From JBBRTJ01 sp038244535 (GTDB lineage: Bacteria; Actinomycetota; Acidimicrobiia; Acidimicrobiales; Ilumatobacteraceae), in assembly GCA_038244535.1 (NCBI GenBank), contig JBBRTJ010000111.1, positions 1 to 10,872 on the forward strand: 10,872 bases of DNA, read 5' to 3'. The notes under the pieces were generated by a model. It did no database searches and had not been told where the DNA came from. It worked only from the letters and a program-made list of their open reading frames with translations. The number at the start of each line of letters is the position of its first letter. Within the stretch, counting starts at the first letter, position 1. The translations under genes were made by a program, and so were the position numbers. Shown in pieces: positions 1-7,585 of this stretch.

Positions 1-26
1 AGCCTCGCCACTTCCGTCTCTGCCGC

Positions 27-69
27 CACGATTGTCGGACCAGGACGCGGCGACTCACGATTATCCGAC
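27..69. repeat. Imperfect 14-bp direct repeat upstream of the lipoprotein gene
   Basis: Two 14-bp copies, CACGATTGTCGGAC at 27-40 and CACGATTATCCGAC at 56-69, match at 12 of 14 positions with a 29-bp period, close to three helical turns. They lie about 90 bp before the preferred start of the lipoprotein gene. The position fits a regulator-binding site, but two short copies could be chance and no promoter could be fixed here. Confidence 0.3.
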
Positions 70-159
70 GCATGGAGAGGCTCCACGCGGGTCGCCCTCA
101 CCTTCGACGAGGTGCCGTCGAAGGTTGGCGTTTACCCGGATCAGGAGCACCCTGAGGTC

Positions 160-816
160 GTGAACACGAGCGATCTGCTCCGTCTCAGCGCTGTTGGCGT
201 CCTTGCGATGGTGATGAGTTCGTGCTCGGGGTCGGGTCAAAGCACCCCCACGTCGGTGACCAGCGCGGACCCCAGTACGACGTCGTCGGTGGTCCCGTCA
301 ACGACTGGTGCCCCAGACCCGACCGTCACGACGACCACCGCCACCACCACCACGACCGTCACGACCACGACCGGGCCGACGACGACCTTCGCGGCGTCGA
401 CGACGACGAGGGTGGTAGGCGTGGTGCCCGGAATGGTGACGATCGTCAGCTCAGGCCCGGGTGGCGGCTCGGGGGAGATCGTGGTGCGCTGGAACCCCGT
501 GCCCCAGGCCACCGGATATCGGGTCTCGAGGTCGGCGACGCCCACCGGATCGTTCGGGGTCGTCACCGACATCAACGTGGTGACCGGCGCGACCACCGTG
601 GCCAAAGGCGTCGTGAACGTGTGGTCCGACCACCAGAACTTCTACCCGCCTCCCTACGTTCAGAACCTTCCGGGTCCGTCCTCGTGGTTCGAGTACGTCG
701 AAGTCGCCACGTCGAGCGCCCCCGCGTACTACCGCTTGGTCGCGTACAACGCCGCCGGGTCGGGCCCGCCGAGTGCCGTCGCGTGTGGCAGCCCCCCGGG
801 TGGACCCCCCTGCTGA
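160..816 (+). CDS. Predicted lipoprotein with Thr-rich stalk and fibronectin-III-like domain
   Basis: This is a predicted 218-residue surface lipoprotein of unknown role. With the GTG start at 160 the N-terminus is a short signal peptide: a hydrophobic stretch at residues 5-19, then MSSC with Cys22 as the lipidated residue. Met at -3 is a weaker lipobox than Leu, and the only N-terminal basic residue is Arg8. AGGAG at 143-147 lies upstream with a longish 12-nt spacer. Residues 24-89 are almost all Thr, Ser, Pro and Val, a flexible and probably glycosylated stalk. Residues 90-210 read as one fibronectin-III-like sandwich, with IVVRWNPVPQATGYRV early and YYRLVAYNAAGSGPPS near the end. Two Cys close the protein (209 and 218). 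The frame stays open to the left edge of the window, with another GTG at 112, so a longer protein cannot be excluded. No functional link to the downstream operon is seen. Confidence 0.6.
   Translation: MNTSDLLRLSAVGVLAMVMSSCSGSGQSTPTSVTSADPSTTSSVVPSTTGAPDPTVTTTTATTTTTVTTTTGPTTTFAASTTTRVVGVVPGMVTIVSSGPGGGSGEIVVRWNPVPQATGYRVSRSATPTGSFGVVTDINVVTGATTVAKGVVNVWSDHQNFYPPPYVQNLPGPSSWFEYVEVATSSAPAYYRLVAYNAAGSGPPSAVACGSPPGGPPC
322..408 (+). repeat. Low-complexity Thr-codon repeat (ACG/ACC) inside the lipoprotein gene
   Basis: The DNA is built from runs of ACG and ACC codons with short repeated words such as GTCACGAC (326 and 358). It encodes the Thr-rich stalk. Such tracts are prone to slippage and length variation between strains. 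The out-of-frame open frames here follow from this composition. Confidence 0.6.
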
Positions 817-963
817 ACGTGCTCCTCACCTAGGGCCCGTTGAACCACTCCACCGCGGCGTCAGCCGTCACCTCGCGACGGGTGGACGTCAAGGGTATTT
901 CCAACGCACGTAGAGGCGAAGGTCCGTGGCGCCGCGGCGTTCGGCTCCGTAGCGTCGGGGCGG

Positions 964-3957
964 ATGGTTCGCATCGTGCACCGAGAGGCCCTCACCGCCT
1001 CGACCTTCCTGTGGGAGGTCGAGGCGCCTGACGTGGCCACCTCGGCGCACCCTGGTCAGTTCGTGATGGTGCGTCTGCACGACGGCGCAGAGCGCATCCC
1101 GCTCACGATCGCCGACTTCGACGCCGTTCGGGGCACGGTCACCGTCGTCGTGCAAGCGCTGGGTCGTTCCACCGCCGAGATGCGCGACCGCTACCACGAG
1201 GGCGACGAGTTCGCCGACCTCGTCGGGCCACTCGGCATGCCCACCGAGATCACCCCCGTCCACCCGGCGGGCAGCCGTCATGTGGTGCTGGTCGGCGGCG
1301 GCCTGGGGGTGGCGCCGGTGTTCCCGCAGTTGCGGGCGTTCAAGCAGGCCGGCCATCGCACGACGTGCATCGTGGGCTACCGCAGCGCCGAGCTCGGCTT
1401 CTGGCAGGCGAAGCTGGCCGAGTGGGCCGATGAGCTGATCGTGTGCACCGACGACGGCAGCGCGGGGCGGCCGGGCCTGGTCACCGAGGCGCTCGCCGAC
1501 GTCGTCGCCCACGACCGGCCCGACCTGGTGGTGGCCATCGGCCCGATGGTGATGATGCGGGCGTGCGCCGAGGTCACCCGTCCAGCCGGAGTGCCCACGG
1601 TTGCGTCGTTGAACACGATCATGGTGGACGGCACCGGCATGTGCGGTTCGTGCCGGGTCAGCGTCAACGGGCAGACCCGCTTCGCCTGCGTGGATGGTCC
1701 CGACTTCGATGCACACGCGGTCGACTTCGACGAGCTGCTCCAACGCAACCGCCGCTTCACCGGTGAGGAGCACGCGGCCGCGGCCGACTACGAGCACCGC
1801 TGCCAGGTCGAGCAGACCCTGTTCGTGCAAGGCCGGCGCACCTACAAGAAGCTGCGCGAGATCGAGCCGACCAAGGTGGCGATGCCTGAGCGCGATCCGG
1901 TGGTCCGGTCTCGCACGTTCGACGAGGTCAGCCTCGGCTACTCGCTGTCAGAGGCGCTGCGCGAGGCCGAACGCTGCCTGCAGTGCAGCCGGCCCACCTG
2001 CATCAGCGGATGCCCCGTCGCCATCGACATCCCCCGCTTCATCCGCCACCTGCTGGTGAAGGACGTCGACGGTGCGCTGGGCGTGATCCGCGAGGCCAAC
2101 ATCTTGCCGTCGGTGTGCGGTCGGGTGTGCCCCCAAGAGTCGCAGTGCGAGAGCCAGTGCGTGATCGGCCGCAAGATGGAACCGGTCGCCATCGGTCGCC
2201 TCGAGCGCTTCGTGGGCGACCATGGCAAGGTGGCCCCGCCGACGGTCCCGGCGTCCAGCGGCAAGCGAGTGGCCATCGTAGGTTCGGGTCCCGCGGGCCT
2301 CGCCTGCGCCGCCGACCTGGCCCGTGCCGGCGTGGACGTCACGATCATCGAGGCGCTGCACGTGACCGGCGGGGTGCTGCGCTACGGCATCCCGTCGTTC
2401 CGCCTGCCTCGCGAGATCATCGACCGCGAGGTCGCCGGCCTGGTCGACATGGGCGTGCACCTCGAGACCGACAAGGTCGTGGGCCGCACGTTCACCGTCA
2501 ACGATCTGCTCACCACCCGCGGGTTCGATGCGGTCTTCCTCGGCGTCGGCGCCGGTGCGCCGTCCTTCCTCGGCATCCCCGGCGAGAACGCCGGCCGTGT
2601 GATCAGCGCCAACGAGCTCCTGACCCGCGTGAACCTGATGGGTGGCGACCGGTTCCCCGAGATCGACACGCCCGTAGGCATCGGCACCAACGTGGTCGTC
2701 GTGGGGGCCGGCAACACCGCCATGGACTGCCTGCGCGTCGCCCGCCGGCTGGGCGCGGAGGTCACCTGCGTCTACCGCCGGTCGCGCGCCGAGGCGCCGG
2801 CAAGGGCCGAGGAGCTGCGCCACGCCGAAGAGGAGGGCGTGCAGTTCATGTTCCTGCACAACCCGGTCGAGGTGCTCACCGACGACGACGGGATGGTGCG
2901 TGGCTTGCGGGTGGAGCGCATGGAGCTGGGCGAGCCCGACGAGCGTGGCCGGCGCCGACCGGTGGCCACCGGGGAGCGCCGCGAGGTGGTGTGCGACACG
3001 GTGGTGGTGGCGCTCGGCACCAACCCCAGCCCGATCATCACGCGCAACACCGCCGGCCTCGTGCTCGACGATCGCGGGTATGTCGCCGCCGATCCCGTGA
3101 CGCAGGCCACCAACCTGGCGGGCGTGTTCGCCGGCGGCGACATCGTGACCGGCGGCGCCACCGTGATCCTGGCCATGGGTGCGGGCCGCCGCGCCGCCGC
3201 GGCGATGTTGGAGCACCTCGACGGTGGCATCGGTGCCTCGGCGGTGCCGACCGGCACCGCCGAGGCGGCCAGCGCGCCCGCTGCGAACGGCACCGCTTCC
3301 GGCACGATCCCCGGCGCCGGCACCGTCTGTCCCCGTTGCCATCGACCCACCGAAGACGGCGACGACGGCATCTGTTGCGCCGAGAGTGGGGTGGCGTGGC
3401 AGTGCACGCAGTGCGCGAAGCGCAGCGAAGGGTTCGCCTTCCCCTACGGGCGATGCCCAGCGTGCGGCGGCGTGCTGCAGGTGCTCGATGCGGCACCTCC
3501 TGACGGTGGTCGGCTGGACGCCACCGCGCAGGAGGCGGTTCGCCATGCGTTCGAGATCGAGCTGGGCGGTCGCGACTTCTACGTCGCCGCCGCGCAGCAC
3601 ACCGACGACCCCGATCTTCGCGACCTGTTCGGACGCCTTGCCGCGATGGAGCGTGAGCACATCGACACGCTCGTGCGCCGCTACCACCTCGCCCCGCCCG
3701 CCGACGCCGACGGGAACCTGCACCCGGGCGTGCTGCAGGCCGGTGGCACCGATGCGATCGACGACCCGCTGTCGTTGTTGGACGTGGCCGTCACCCTGGA
3801 GCGGCGAGCCGAGCAGTTCTTCCAGGAGCGCATCGCGGACGCCGCCCCCGCGGCACGCGAGCTGTACCGCGAGCTCGCGGCCGAAGAGGGCGAGCACATC
3901 GAGCTGTTGGTCACTGAGCGGGTGGCCCTGAAGGCCAACCGTCGTGGCCTGCTCTGA
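964..3957 (+). CDS. NfnA-NfnB (SudBA-type) flavoprotein fused to a reverse-rubrerythrin-like module
   Basis: This 997-residue cytoplasmic redox enzyme joins three parts that are usually separate. Residues 1-280 match NfnA/SudB/PyrK-type reductases: FAD motif RIPLTIAD at 44-51, NAD-binding GGGLGVAP at 111-118, and a [2Fe-2S] motif with Asp222, Cys227, Cys230 and Cys242, the Asp-plus-three-Cys pattern known for NfnA. Residues 300-750 match NfnB/GltD: two [4Fe-4S] motifs (Cys338/341/346/350 and Cys385/389/395/399), FAD-binding GSGPAG at 440-445, and a second dinucleotide fold GAGNTAMD at 581-588. After an Ala/Gly-rich linker (755-787) come eight Cys including CxxC-13-CxxC (814/817/831/834), rubredoxin-like, then a ferritin-like four-helix domain with Glu864/866, Glu896-x-x-His899, Glu946 and Glu975-x-x-His978 as likely di-iron ligands. 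NfnAB proteins transfer or bifurcate electrons among NAD(H), NADP(H) and ferredoxin; rubrerythrins reduce peroxide. ATG 964 fits the family N-terminus and no in-frame start lies just upstream. No clear Shine-Dalgarno is seen; TAGCGT at 950-955 could be a -10 element of a near-leaderless transcript. The fused activity is inferred. Confidence 0.93.
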   Translation: MVRIVHREALTASTFLWEVEAPDVATSAHPGQFVMVRLHDGAERIPLTIADFDAVRGTVTVVVQALGRSTAEMRDRYHEGDEFADLVGPLGMPTEITPVHPAGSRHVVLVGGGLGVAPVFPQLRAFKQAGHRTTCIVGYRSAELGFWQAKLAEWADELIVCTDDGSAGRPGLVTEALADVVAHDRPDLVVAIGPMVMMRACAEVTRPAGVPTVASLNTIMVDGTGMCGSCRVSVNGQTRFACVDGPDFDAHAVDFDELLQRNRRFTGEEHAAAADYEHRCQVEQTLFVQGRRTYKKLREIEPTKVAMPERDPVVRSRTFDEVSLGYSLSEALREAERCLQCSRPTCISGCPVAIDIPRFIRHLLVKDVDGALGVIREANILPSVCGRVCPQESQCESQCVIGRKMEPVAIGRLERFVGDHGKVAPPTVPASSGKRVAIVGSGPAGLACAADLARAGVDVTIIEALHVTGGVLRYGIPSFRLPREIIDREVAGLVDMGVHLETDKVVGRTFTVNDLLTTRGFDAVFLGVGAGAPSFLGIPGENAGRVISANELLTRVNLMGGDRFPEIDTPVGIGTNVVVVGAGNTAMDCLRVARRLGAEVTCVYRRSRAEAPARAEELRHAEEEGVQFMFLHNPVEVLTDDDGMVRGLRVERMELGEPDERGRRRPVATGERREVVCDTVVVALGTNPSPIITRNTAGLVLDDRGYVAADPVTQATNLAGVFAGGDIVTGGATVILAMGAGRRAAAAMLEHLDGGIGASAVPTGTAEAASAPAANGTASGTIPGAGTVCPRCHRPTEDGDDGICCAESGVAWQCTQCAKRSEGFAFPYGRCPACGGVLQVLDAAPPDGGRLDATAQEAVRHAFEIELGGRDFYVAAAQHTDDPDLRDLFGRLAAMEREHIDTLVRRYHLAPPADADGNLHPGVLQAGGTDAIDDPLSLLDVAVTLERRAEQFFQERIADAAPAARELYRELAAEEGEHIELLVTERVALKANRRGLL

Positions 3958-4005
3958 ACGCCGCCATTGGCAAGATCACGATCGGGTGAATGACCACCCC
4001 CAGGG

Positions 4006-4035
4006 TTGACAATCTGTAAAGCGCACCGGGAACAT
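4006..4035 (+). promoter_or_regulatory. Candidate promoter for a leaderless carbamoylase transcript
   Basis: A perfect TTGACA -35 hexamer is at 4006-4011, in the 84-nt gap after the fusion gene. With an 18-nt spacer, GAACAT at 4030-4035 is a weak -10 candidate (3 of 6 matches to TATAAT). Transcription would then begin near 4042, exactly at the preferred GTG start, giving a leaderless mRNA as is common in actinobacteria. The -35 is convincing, the -10 is not. Confidence 0.35.
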
Positions 4036-4041
4036 GGGCGG

Positions 4042-4971
4042 GTGCCTCGCATCCTCACCATCGGCGCGGCGCAGCTCGGCCCGATCGCCAAAGACGAGTC
4101 GCGCGATGTGGTGGTCGATCGGCTGCTGGCGCTGCTGCACCAAGCCCACGCCCACGGCGTCGAGCTGGTCGTGTACCCCGAGCTTGCCCTCACGACGTTC
4201 TTCCCCCGCTGGTACGCCGAGGACCGCGCCGAGATGGACCACTGGTTCGAGGCCGATTTGCCCTCGCCGGACACCAAGCCGTTGTTCGACGCGGCCCGCG
4301 ACCTCGGGATCGGCTTCTGCCTGGGCTATGCCGAACTGACCCCCGATGGCCATCACTACAACAGCCAGGTGCTCGTCGAGCGCGACGGTCGCGTGGTGGC
4401 CACCTACCGAAAGGTGCACATCCCCGGCCACGAGGAGCACGAGCCGTGGCGGGCGTTCCAGCACCTCGAGCGCCGCTACTTCGAGCCCAGCCCCGACGGG
4501 TTCGGCGTGTGGAGGGCCTTCGGCGGCAACGTCGGGATGATGATCTGCAACGACCGCCGCTGGCCCGAGAGCTACCGGGTCATGGGGATGCAGGGCGTCG
4601 AGCTGATCCTGTGCGGGTACAACACGCCGATCCACTACGCGCCCGACCCGAGCCAGGACATCTTGCAGGGCTTCCACAACGCACTGGTCATGCAGTCGGG
4701 CGCCTACCAGAACGGCACCTGGGTCGTCGGCGTGGCCAAGGGAGGCAACGAGGAAGGCGTCGAGGGCCTGGCTCAGAGCTGCATCATCGCCCCCTCGGGC
4801 CAGATCGTGGCCCAGGCGCTGACCACCGGTGACGAGCTGATCGTGGCCCGCTGCGATCTTGACTGGTGCCAGCGCTACCAGGGCACGCTGTTCGACTTCG
4901 AGCGCTACCGCCGGCCCGAGGTGTACGGGCTCATCACCGCCCGCCGCGGCGCGATCCCCCCGGAGGGCTGA
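4042..4971 (+). CDS. N-carbamoyl-D-amino-acid amidohydrolase (nitrilase superfamily)
   Basis: This predicted 309-residue cytoplasmic enzyme hydrolyses N-carbamoyl-D-amino acids to the D-amino acid, NH3 and CO2, the last step of hydantoin breakdown. It aligns end to end with Agrobacterium-type D-carbamoylases (about 304 residues). Shared landmarks include AQLGPIAKDESRD near the start, YPELALTTFFPRWY, FQHLERRYFEP, CNDRRWPESYRVMG and GAYQNGTWVVGVAK. The Glu-Lys-Cys triad is present: Glu47 in YPELAL, Lys124 in YRKVHIPGH, Cys169 in MMICNDRRWPE. GTG 4042 gives the family N-terminus; the TTG at 4006 would add 12 unrelated residues and sits inside a -35 element. GGGAA at 4028-4032 could act as a ribosome site if the mRNA has a leader. 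The next gene starts 1 nt after the stop. No hydantoinase is in the window, so the source of the carbamoyl substrate is not shown; beta-ureidopropionase-like or other carbamoyl substrates remain possible. Confidence 0.92.
   Translation: MPRILTIGAAQLGPIAKDESRDVVVDRLLALLHQAHAHGVELVVYPELALTTFFPRWYAEDRAEMDHWFEADLPSPDTKPLFDAARDLGIGFCLGYAELTPDGHHYNSQVLVERDGRVVATYRKVHIPGHEEHEPWRAFQHLERRYFEPSPDGFGVWRAFGGNVGMMICNDRRWPESYRVMGMQGVELILCGYNTPIHYAPDPSQDILQGFHNALVMQSGAYQNGTWVVGVAKGGNEEGVEGLAQSCIIAPSGQIVAQALTTGDELIVARCDLDWCQRYQGTLFDFERYRRPEVYGLITARRGAIPPEG
4961..4967 (+). promoter_or_regulatory. Ribosome binding site that fixes the hydroxylase start
   Basis: CGGAGGG lies 5 nt before ATG 4973, overlapping the last codons of the carbamoylase. 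It selects this ATG over the longer in-frame TTG at 4859, which would fall inside the upstream gene. Confidence 0.75.
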
Positions 4972-4972
4972 C

Positions 4973-7585
4973 ATGGCCATCATCGACGAGCCGCAGATGA
5001 CCCAGCCCCGGTCGACCGACGCAGACGAGCGCGTGGCCCTGACCGTCAACGGCACGCCCGTCACGGTGCGGGCCGACCACCCCCACTTGCTCGCCGCGCT
5101 GCGCGAGGAGCTGGACATCACCTCGCCCAAGGATGGGTGCTCACCCTCGGGGCAGTGCGGCTGCTGCACGGTGTGGGTCGATGGCAAGGCCATCGTGTCG
5201 TGCAACGTGAGCCTGGCCAAGGTCGCCGGCTCGTCGGTGGTCACCCTCGAAGGCGTCGACGCCGCCGAGCGGCAGCGCTACGCCGATGCGTTCGCGGCCT
5301 GCGGCGGTCTGCAGTGCGGGTTCTGCATCCCGGGCATCGTCGTGCGGGCCAAGGCCCAAGTCGACAAGAAGGGCGCCGGGCTCACCCGCGAGGACATGAG
5401 CCGCCACCTCGGCGCCCACCTGTGCCGGTGCACCGGCTACGTCAAGGTCCTCGACGCCATCGCGGCCGTGGCCCGCGGCGACGCGATGGTGCCGGCGCTC
5501 CCCGGTGGGGTCGGCTCGCGCGGGGCCAAGTACGAAGCCGCTGCGCTCACCCTTGGCGACCGCGGCTACGTCGACGACATCCGGGTGCCGGGCATGGTCC
5601 ACGCCGCGCTCCACCTGACCGCCCACGCGCGGGCCGACGTCGTGGCCATCGACACCAGCGTGGCTCTGGCCGCTCCCGGCGTGCTCGCCGTCTTCACCGC
5701 CGCCGACATCCCCGGCGAGCTGCGGGTCGGGATCATCTACAAGGACTGGCCGGTCATGATCCCGATCGGCGGCCGCACCTCGTACGCCGGTGACGTGCTG
5801 GCCGTCGTGGTGGCCGAGACCCGCCAGCAGGCCCGGGCCGCGGCCGCGCTCGTGCAGGTCGACTACGGCGTGCAGCGACCCATCACCGATGCCACCGCTG
5901 CCATCGACGACCCCGAGATCGCCGTGTGGGGCACCGAGTCCAACGTGCTGTCGCGCAGCACGTATGCCCGCGGCGACGTCGATGCGGCGTTGGCCGCCAG
6001 TGCCCATGTCGTCAGCGACGTGTTCCAGACCCAGCGCATCGAGCACGCCTTTCTTGAACCCGAGTCGTCGCTCGCGGTGCCGTCGGCCGATGGCCGCAGC
6101 TTGCACGTGTACTCAGGCGGCCAGGGCGTGTGGGACGACCGCGACCAGATCGCCTCCGTGCTCGGCCTCAGTCACGACGCGGTGATCGTCGAGCTGGTGT
6201 CCAATGGCGGCGCCTTCGGGGGCAAAGAGGACATGAGCAACCAGGCGCATGCGGCCCTGGCCGCCTGGCTGCTGCAGCGTCCGGTCAAGTGCACGCTCAG
6301 CCGCGAGGAGAGCTTCCTCGTGCACGCCAAGCGCCACCCGATCCGCATGGCCTACACGGCGGGTTGCGATGCCAACGGCGTGCTGACTGCGCTGCACGTG
6401 CGGGCCGTCGGCGACTCGGGGGCCTACGCCAGCGTGGGCATGAAGGTTCTCGAGCGCATGGCCGGCCACGCCAGCGGCCCGTACCGGGTGCCGTCCATCG
6501 ACGTGAAGGCGGTGGCGGTGCGCACCAACAACCCGGTGTGCGGCGCCTTCCGCGGGTTCGGGGCCAACCAGGCGCAGTTCGCCATGGAGGGCGTGCTCGA
6601 CCGCTTGGCCGAGCAGGTCGGCATCAGCGGGTGGGAGATCCGCAAGCGCAACGTCATCAAGCCCGGGATGGTGTGGGGGCCGGGGCAGATCATGGACGAC
6701 GGGTGTCTCGGTGCCGAGCGCTGCCTCGACGAGATCAAGCCCCACTACGACTCGGCCCGGGCCGCGGGCAAAGCCGTCGGGCTGGGGCTCGGGCTGAAGA
6801 ACAGCGGCCTCGGCAACGGCTTCAAGGAGATCACCGGCGCGGTCGTGCGCTTCCTGGCCGATGGCACGGTCGAGGTGCGCCACGGCTGGACCGAGATGGG
6901 CCAGGGGGTGCACACCGTCGCGCTGCAGGTCGCCGTCGAGGAGCTTGGCATCGCCGCCGATCGCATCAAGGTGATCGTCGACACGACCCGCGAGCTCGGG
7001 CTCGGTCAGACCACTGGGTCCCGCGGCACGCTCATGGGCGCTGGTGCGGTGCAGGATGCCTGCAAGGTCGCGCTGGCCGGTGGCTGCCAGACCGAGGTCG
7101 ACTACGTCGGCGAGTACCGGGTCGACTGGACCCAGAAGCTGGGCACCCCTGGCGTCGAGAACCCGACCATCCACTCGACGTTCGGCTACGCCGCGCAGCT
7201 CGTCGTGGCCGATCCGCAGACCGGCGCCATCGAGCGGGTCGTGGCCGCCCACGACGTCGGCCGAGCGGTCAACCCGACGCTGTGCGAGGGCCAGATCGAA
7301 GGCAGCGTCCACATGGGCCTGGGCTATGCGTTGACCGAGGACTTCCCCTCCGACCCGGAGACCGGGTTCCCCCTCTTCACGACCTTGCGCCAGCTCGACA
7401 TCCTGCGCCCCAAGGACGTGCCGCCCATCGAGGTGATCCTCGTCGAGTCGCCCCAGCCCGGCGCGCCCTACGGCATCAAGGGCGTGGGTGAGATCGGCCT
7501 CGTGCCCACGGCCGGCGCGGTGGCCGCCGCGCTGCACGAGGTCGATGGGCAGTGGCGTTCGACGTTGCCCATGCGCCGGGCGTGA
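4973..7585 (+). CDS. Molybdenum hydroxylase, [2Fe-2S] + molybdopterin fusion (Se-dependent xanthine dehydrogenase type)
   Basis: This 870-residue xanthine-oxidase-family enzyme would hydroxylate an N-heterocycle such as a purine, using water and passing electrons on through iron-sulfur clusters. Residues 20-95 are a plant-type [2Fe-2S] domain (Cys56, 62, 65, 77; first spacing Cx5C). Residues 96-170 hold the second cluster, LQCGFC (Cys115, 118) and LCRCTGY (Cys151, 153). From about 185 onward is the molybdopterin subunit: GGAFGGKED at 412-420, CGAFRGFGANQAQF from 523, GQTTGSRGTLM from 678, AAHDVGRAVNP at 758-768 and the active-site Glu840 in KGVGEIGL. No FAD domain is present. Length and order match the selenium-dependent xanthine dehydrogenase group (about 850 residues) rather than classical XdhABC. 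E. coli XdhD is a more distant relative. Neither substrate nor need for selenium can be read from sequence. The segment near residues 693-710, before YVGEYRVDWT, looks shorter than I expect for the family. The gene sits 1 nt after the carbamoylase and overlaps the next gene by 4 nt. Confidence 0.9.
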   Translation: MAIIDEPQMTQPRSTDADERVALTVNGTPVTVRADHPHLLAALREELDITSPKDGCSPSGQCGCCTVWVDGKAIVSCNVSLAKVAGSSVVTLEGVDAAERQRYADAFAACGGLQCGFCIPGIVVRAKAQVDKKGAGLTREDMSRHLGAHLCRCTGYVKVLDAIAAVARGDAMVPALPGGVGSRGAKYEAAALTLGDRGYVDDIRVPGMVHAALHLTAHARADVVAIDTSVALAAPGVLAVFTAADIPGELRVGIIYKDWPVMIPIGGRTSYAGDVLAVVVAETRQQARAAAALVQVDYGVQRPITDATAAIDDPEIAVWGTESNVLSRSTYARGDVDAALAASAHVVSDVFQTQRIEHAFLEPESSLAVPSADGRSLHVYSGGQGVWDDRDQIASVLGLSHDAVIVELVSNGGAFGGKEDMSNQAHAALAAWLLQRPVKCTLSREESFLVHAKRHPIRMAYTAGCDANGVLTALHVRAVGDSGAYASVGMKVLERMAGHASGPYRVPSIDVKAVAVRTNNPVCGAFRGFGANQAQFAMEGVLDRLAEQVGISGWEIRKRNVIKPGMVWGPGQIMDDGCLGAERCLDEIKPHYDSARAAGKAVGLGLGLKNSGLGNGFKEITGAVVRFLADGTVEVRHGWTEMGQGVHTVALQVAVEELGIAADRIKVIVDTTRELGLGQTTGSRGTLMGAGAVQDACKVALAGGCQTEVDYVGEYRVDWTQKLGTPGVENPTIHSTFGYAAQLVVADPQTGAIERVVAAHDVGRAVNPTLCEGQIEGSVHMGLGYALTEDFPSDPETGFPLFTTLRQLDILRPKDVPPIEVILVESPQPGAPYGIKGVGEIGLVPTAGAVAAALHEVDGQWRSTLPMRRA

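Noticed and set aside
72..155. A 27-codon ATG frame just before the lipoprotein start, a possible upstream leader ORF
   Set aside because: It has no convincing ribosome site and no recognisable content, and short frames are expected by chance here.
322..408. CRISPR-like or minisatellite array
   Set aside because: The repetition comes from Thr codons in a protein stalk; there are no regular repeats with unique spacers.
1948..3897. A long minus-strand open frame of about 650 codons across the fusion gene, and similar ones across the carbamoylase and hydroxylase
   Set aside because: GC-rich third codon positions keep the opposite strand open. The translations are Arg/Gly/Ala/His-rich with no recognisable domain, whereas the plus-strand proteins carry complete cofactor motifs.
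964..3957. Calling the fusion protein YgfK
   Set aside because: YgfK shares the GltD-like part and the genomic setting, but here the N-terminal part is clearly an NfnA-type reductase and the C-terminal part a rubrerythrin-like module.
3984..3999. GGGTG/CACCC inverted repeat after the fusion gene, as a terminator
   Set aside because: The stem is only 5 bp with no T-run, and it lies just before a TTGACA element.
4859..4972. A 38-residue N-terminal extension of the molybdenum hydroxylase from TTG 4859
   Set aside because: It lies wholly within the carbamoylase gene, and CGGAGGG just before ATG 4973 marks the real start.
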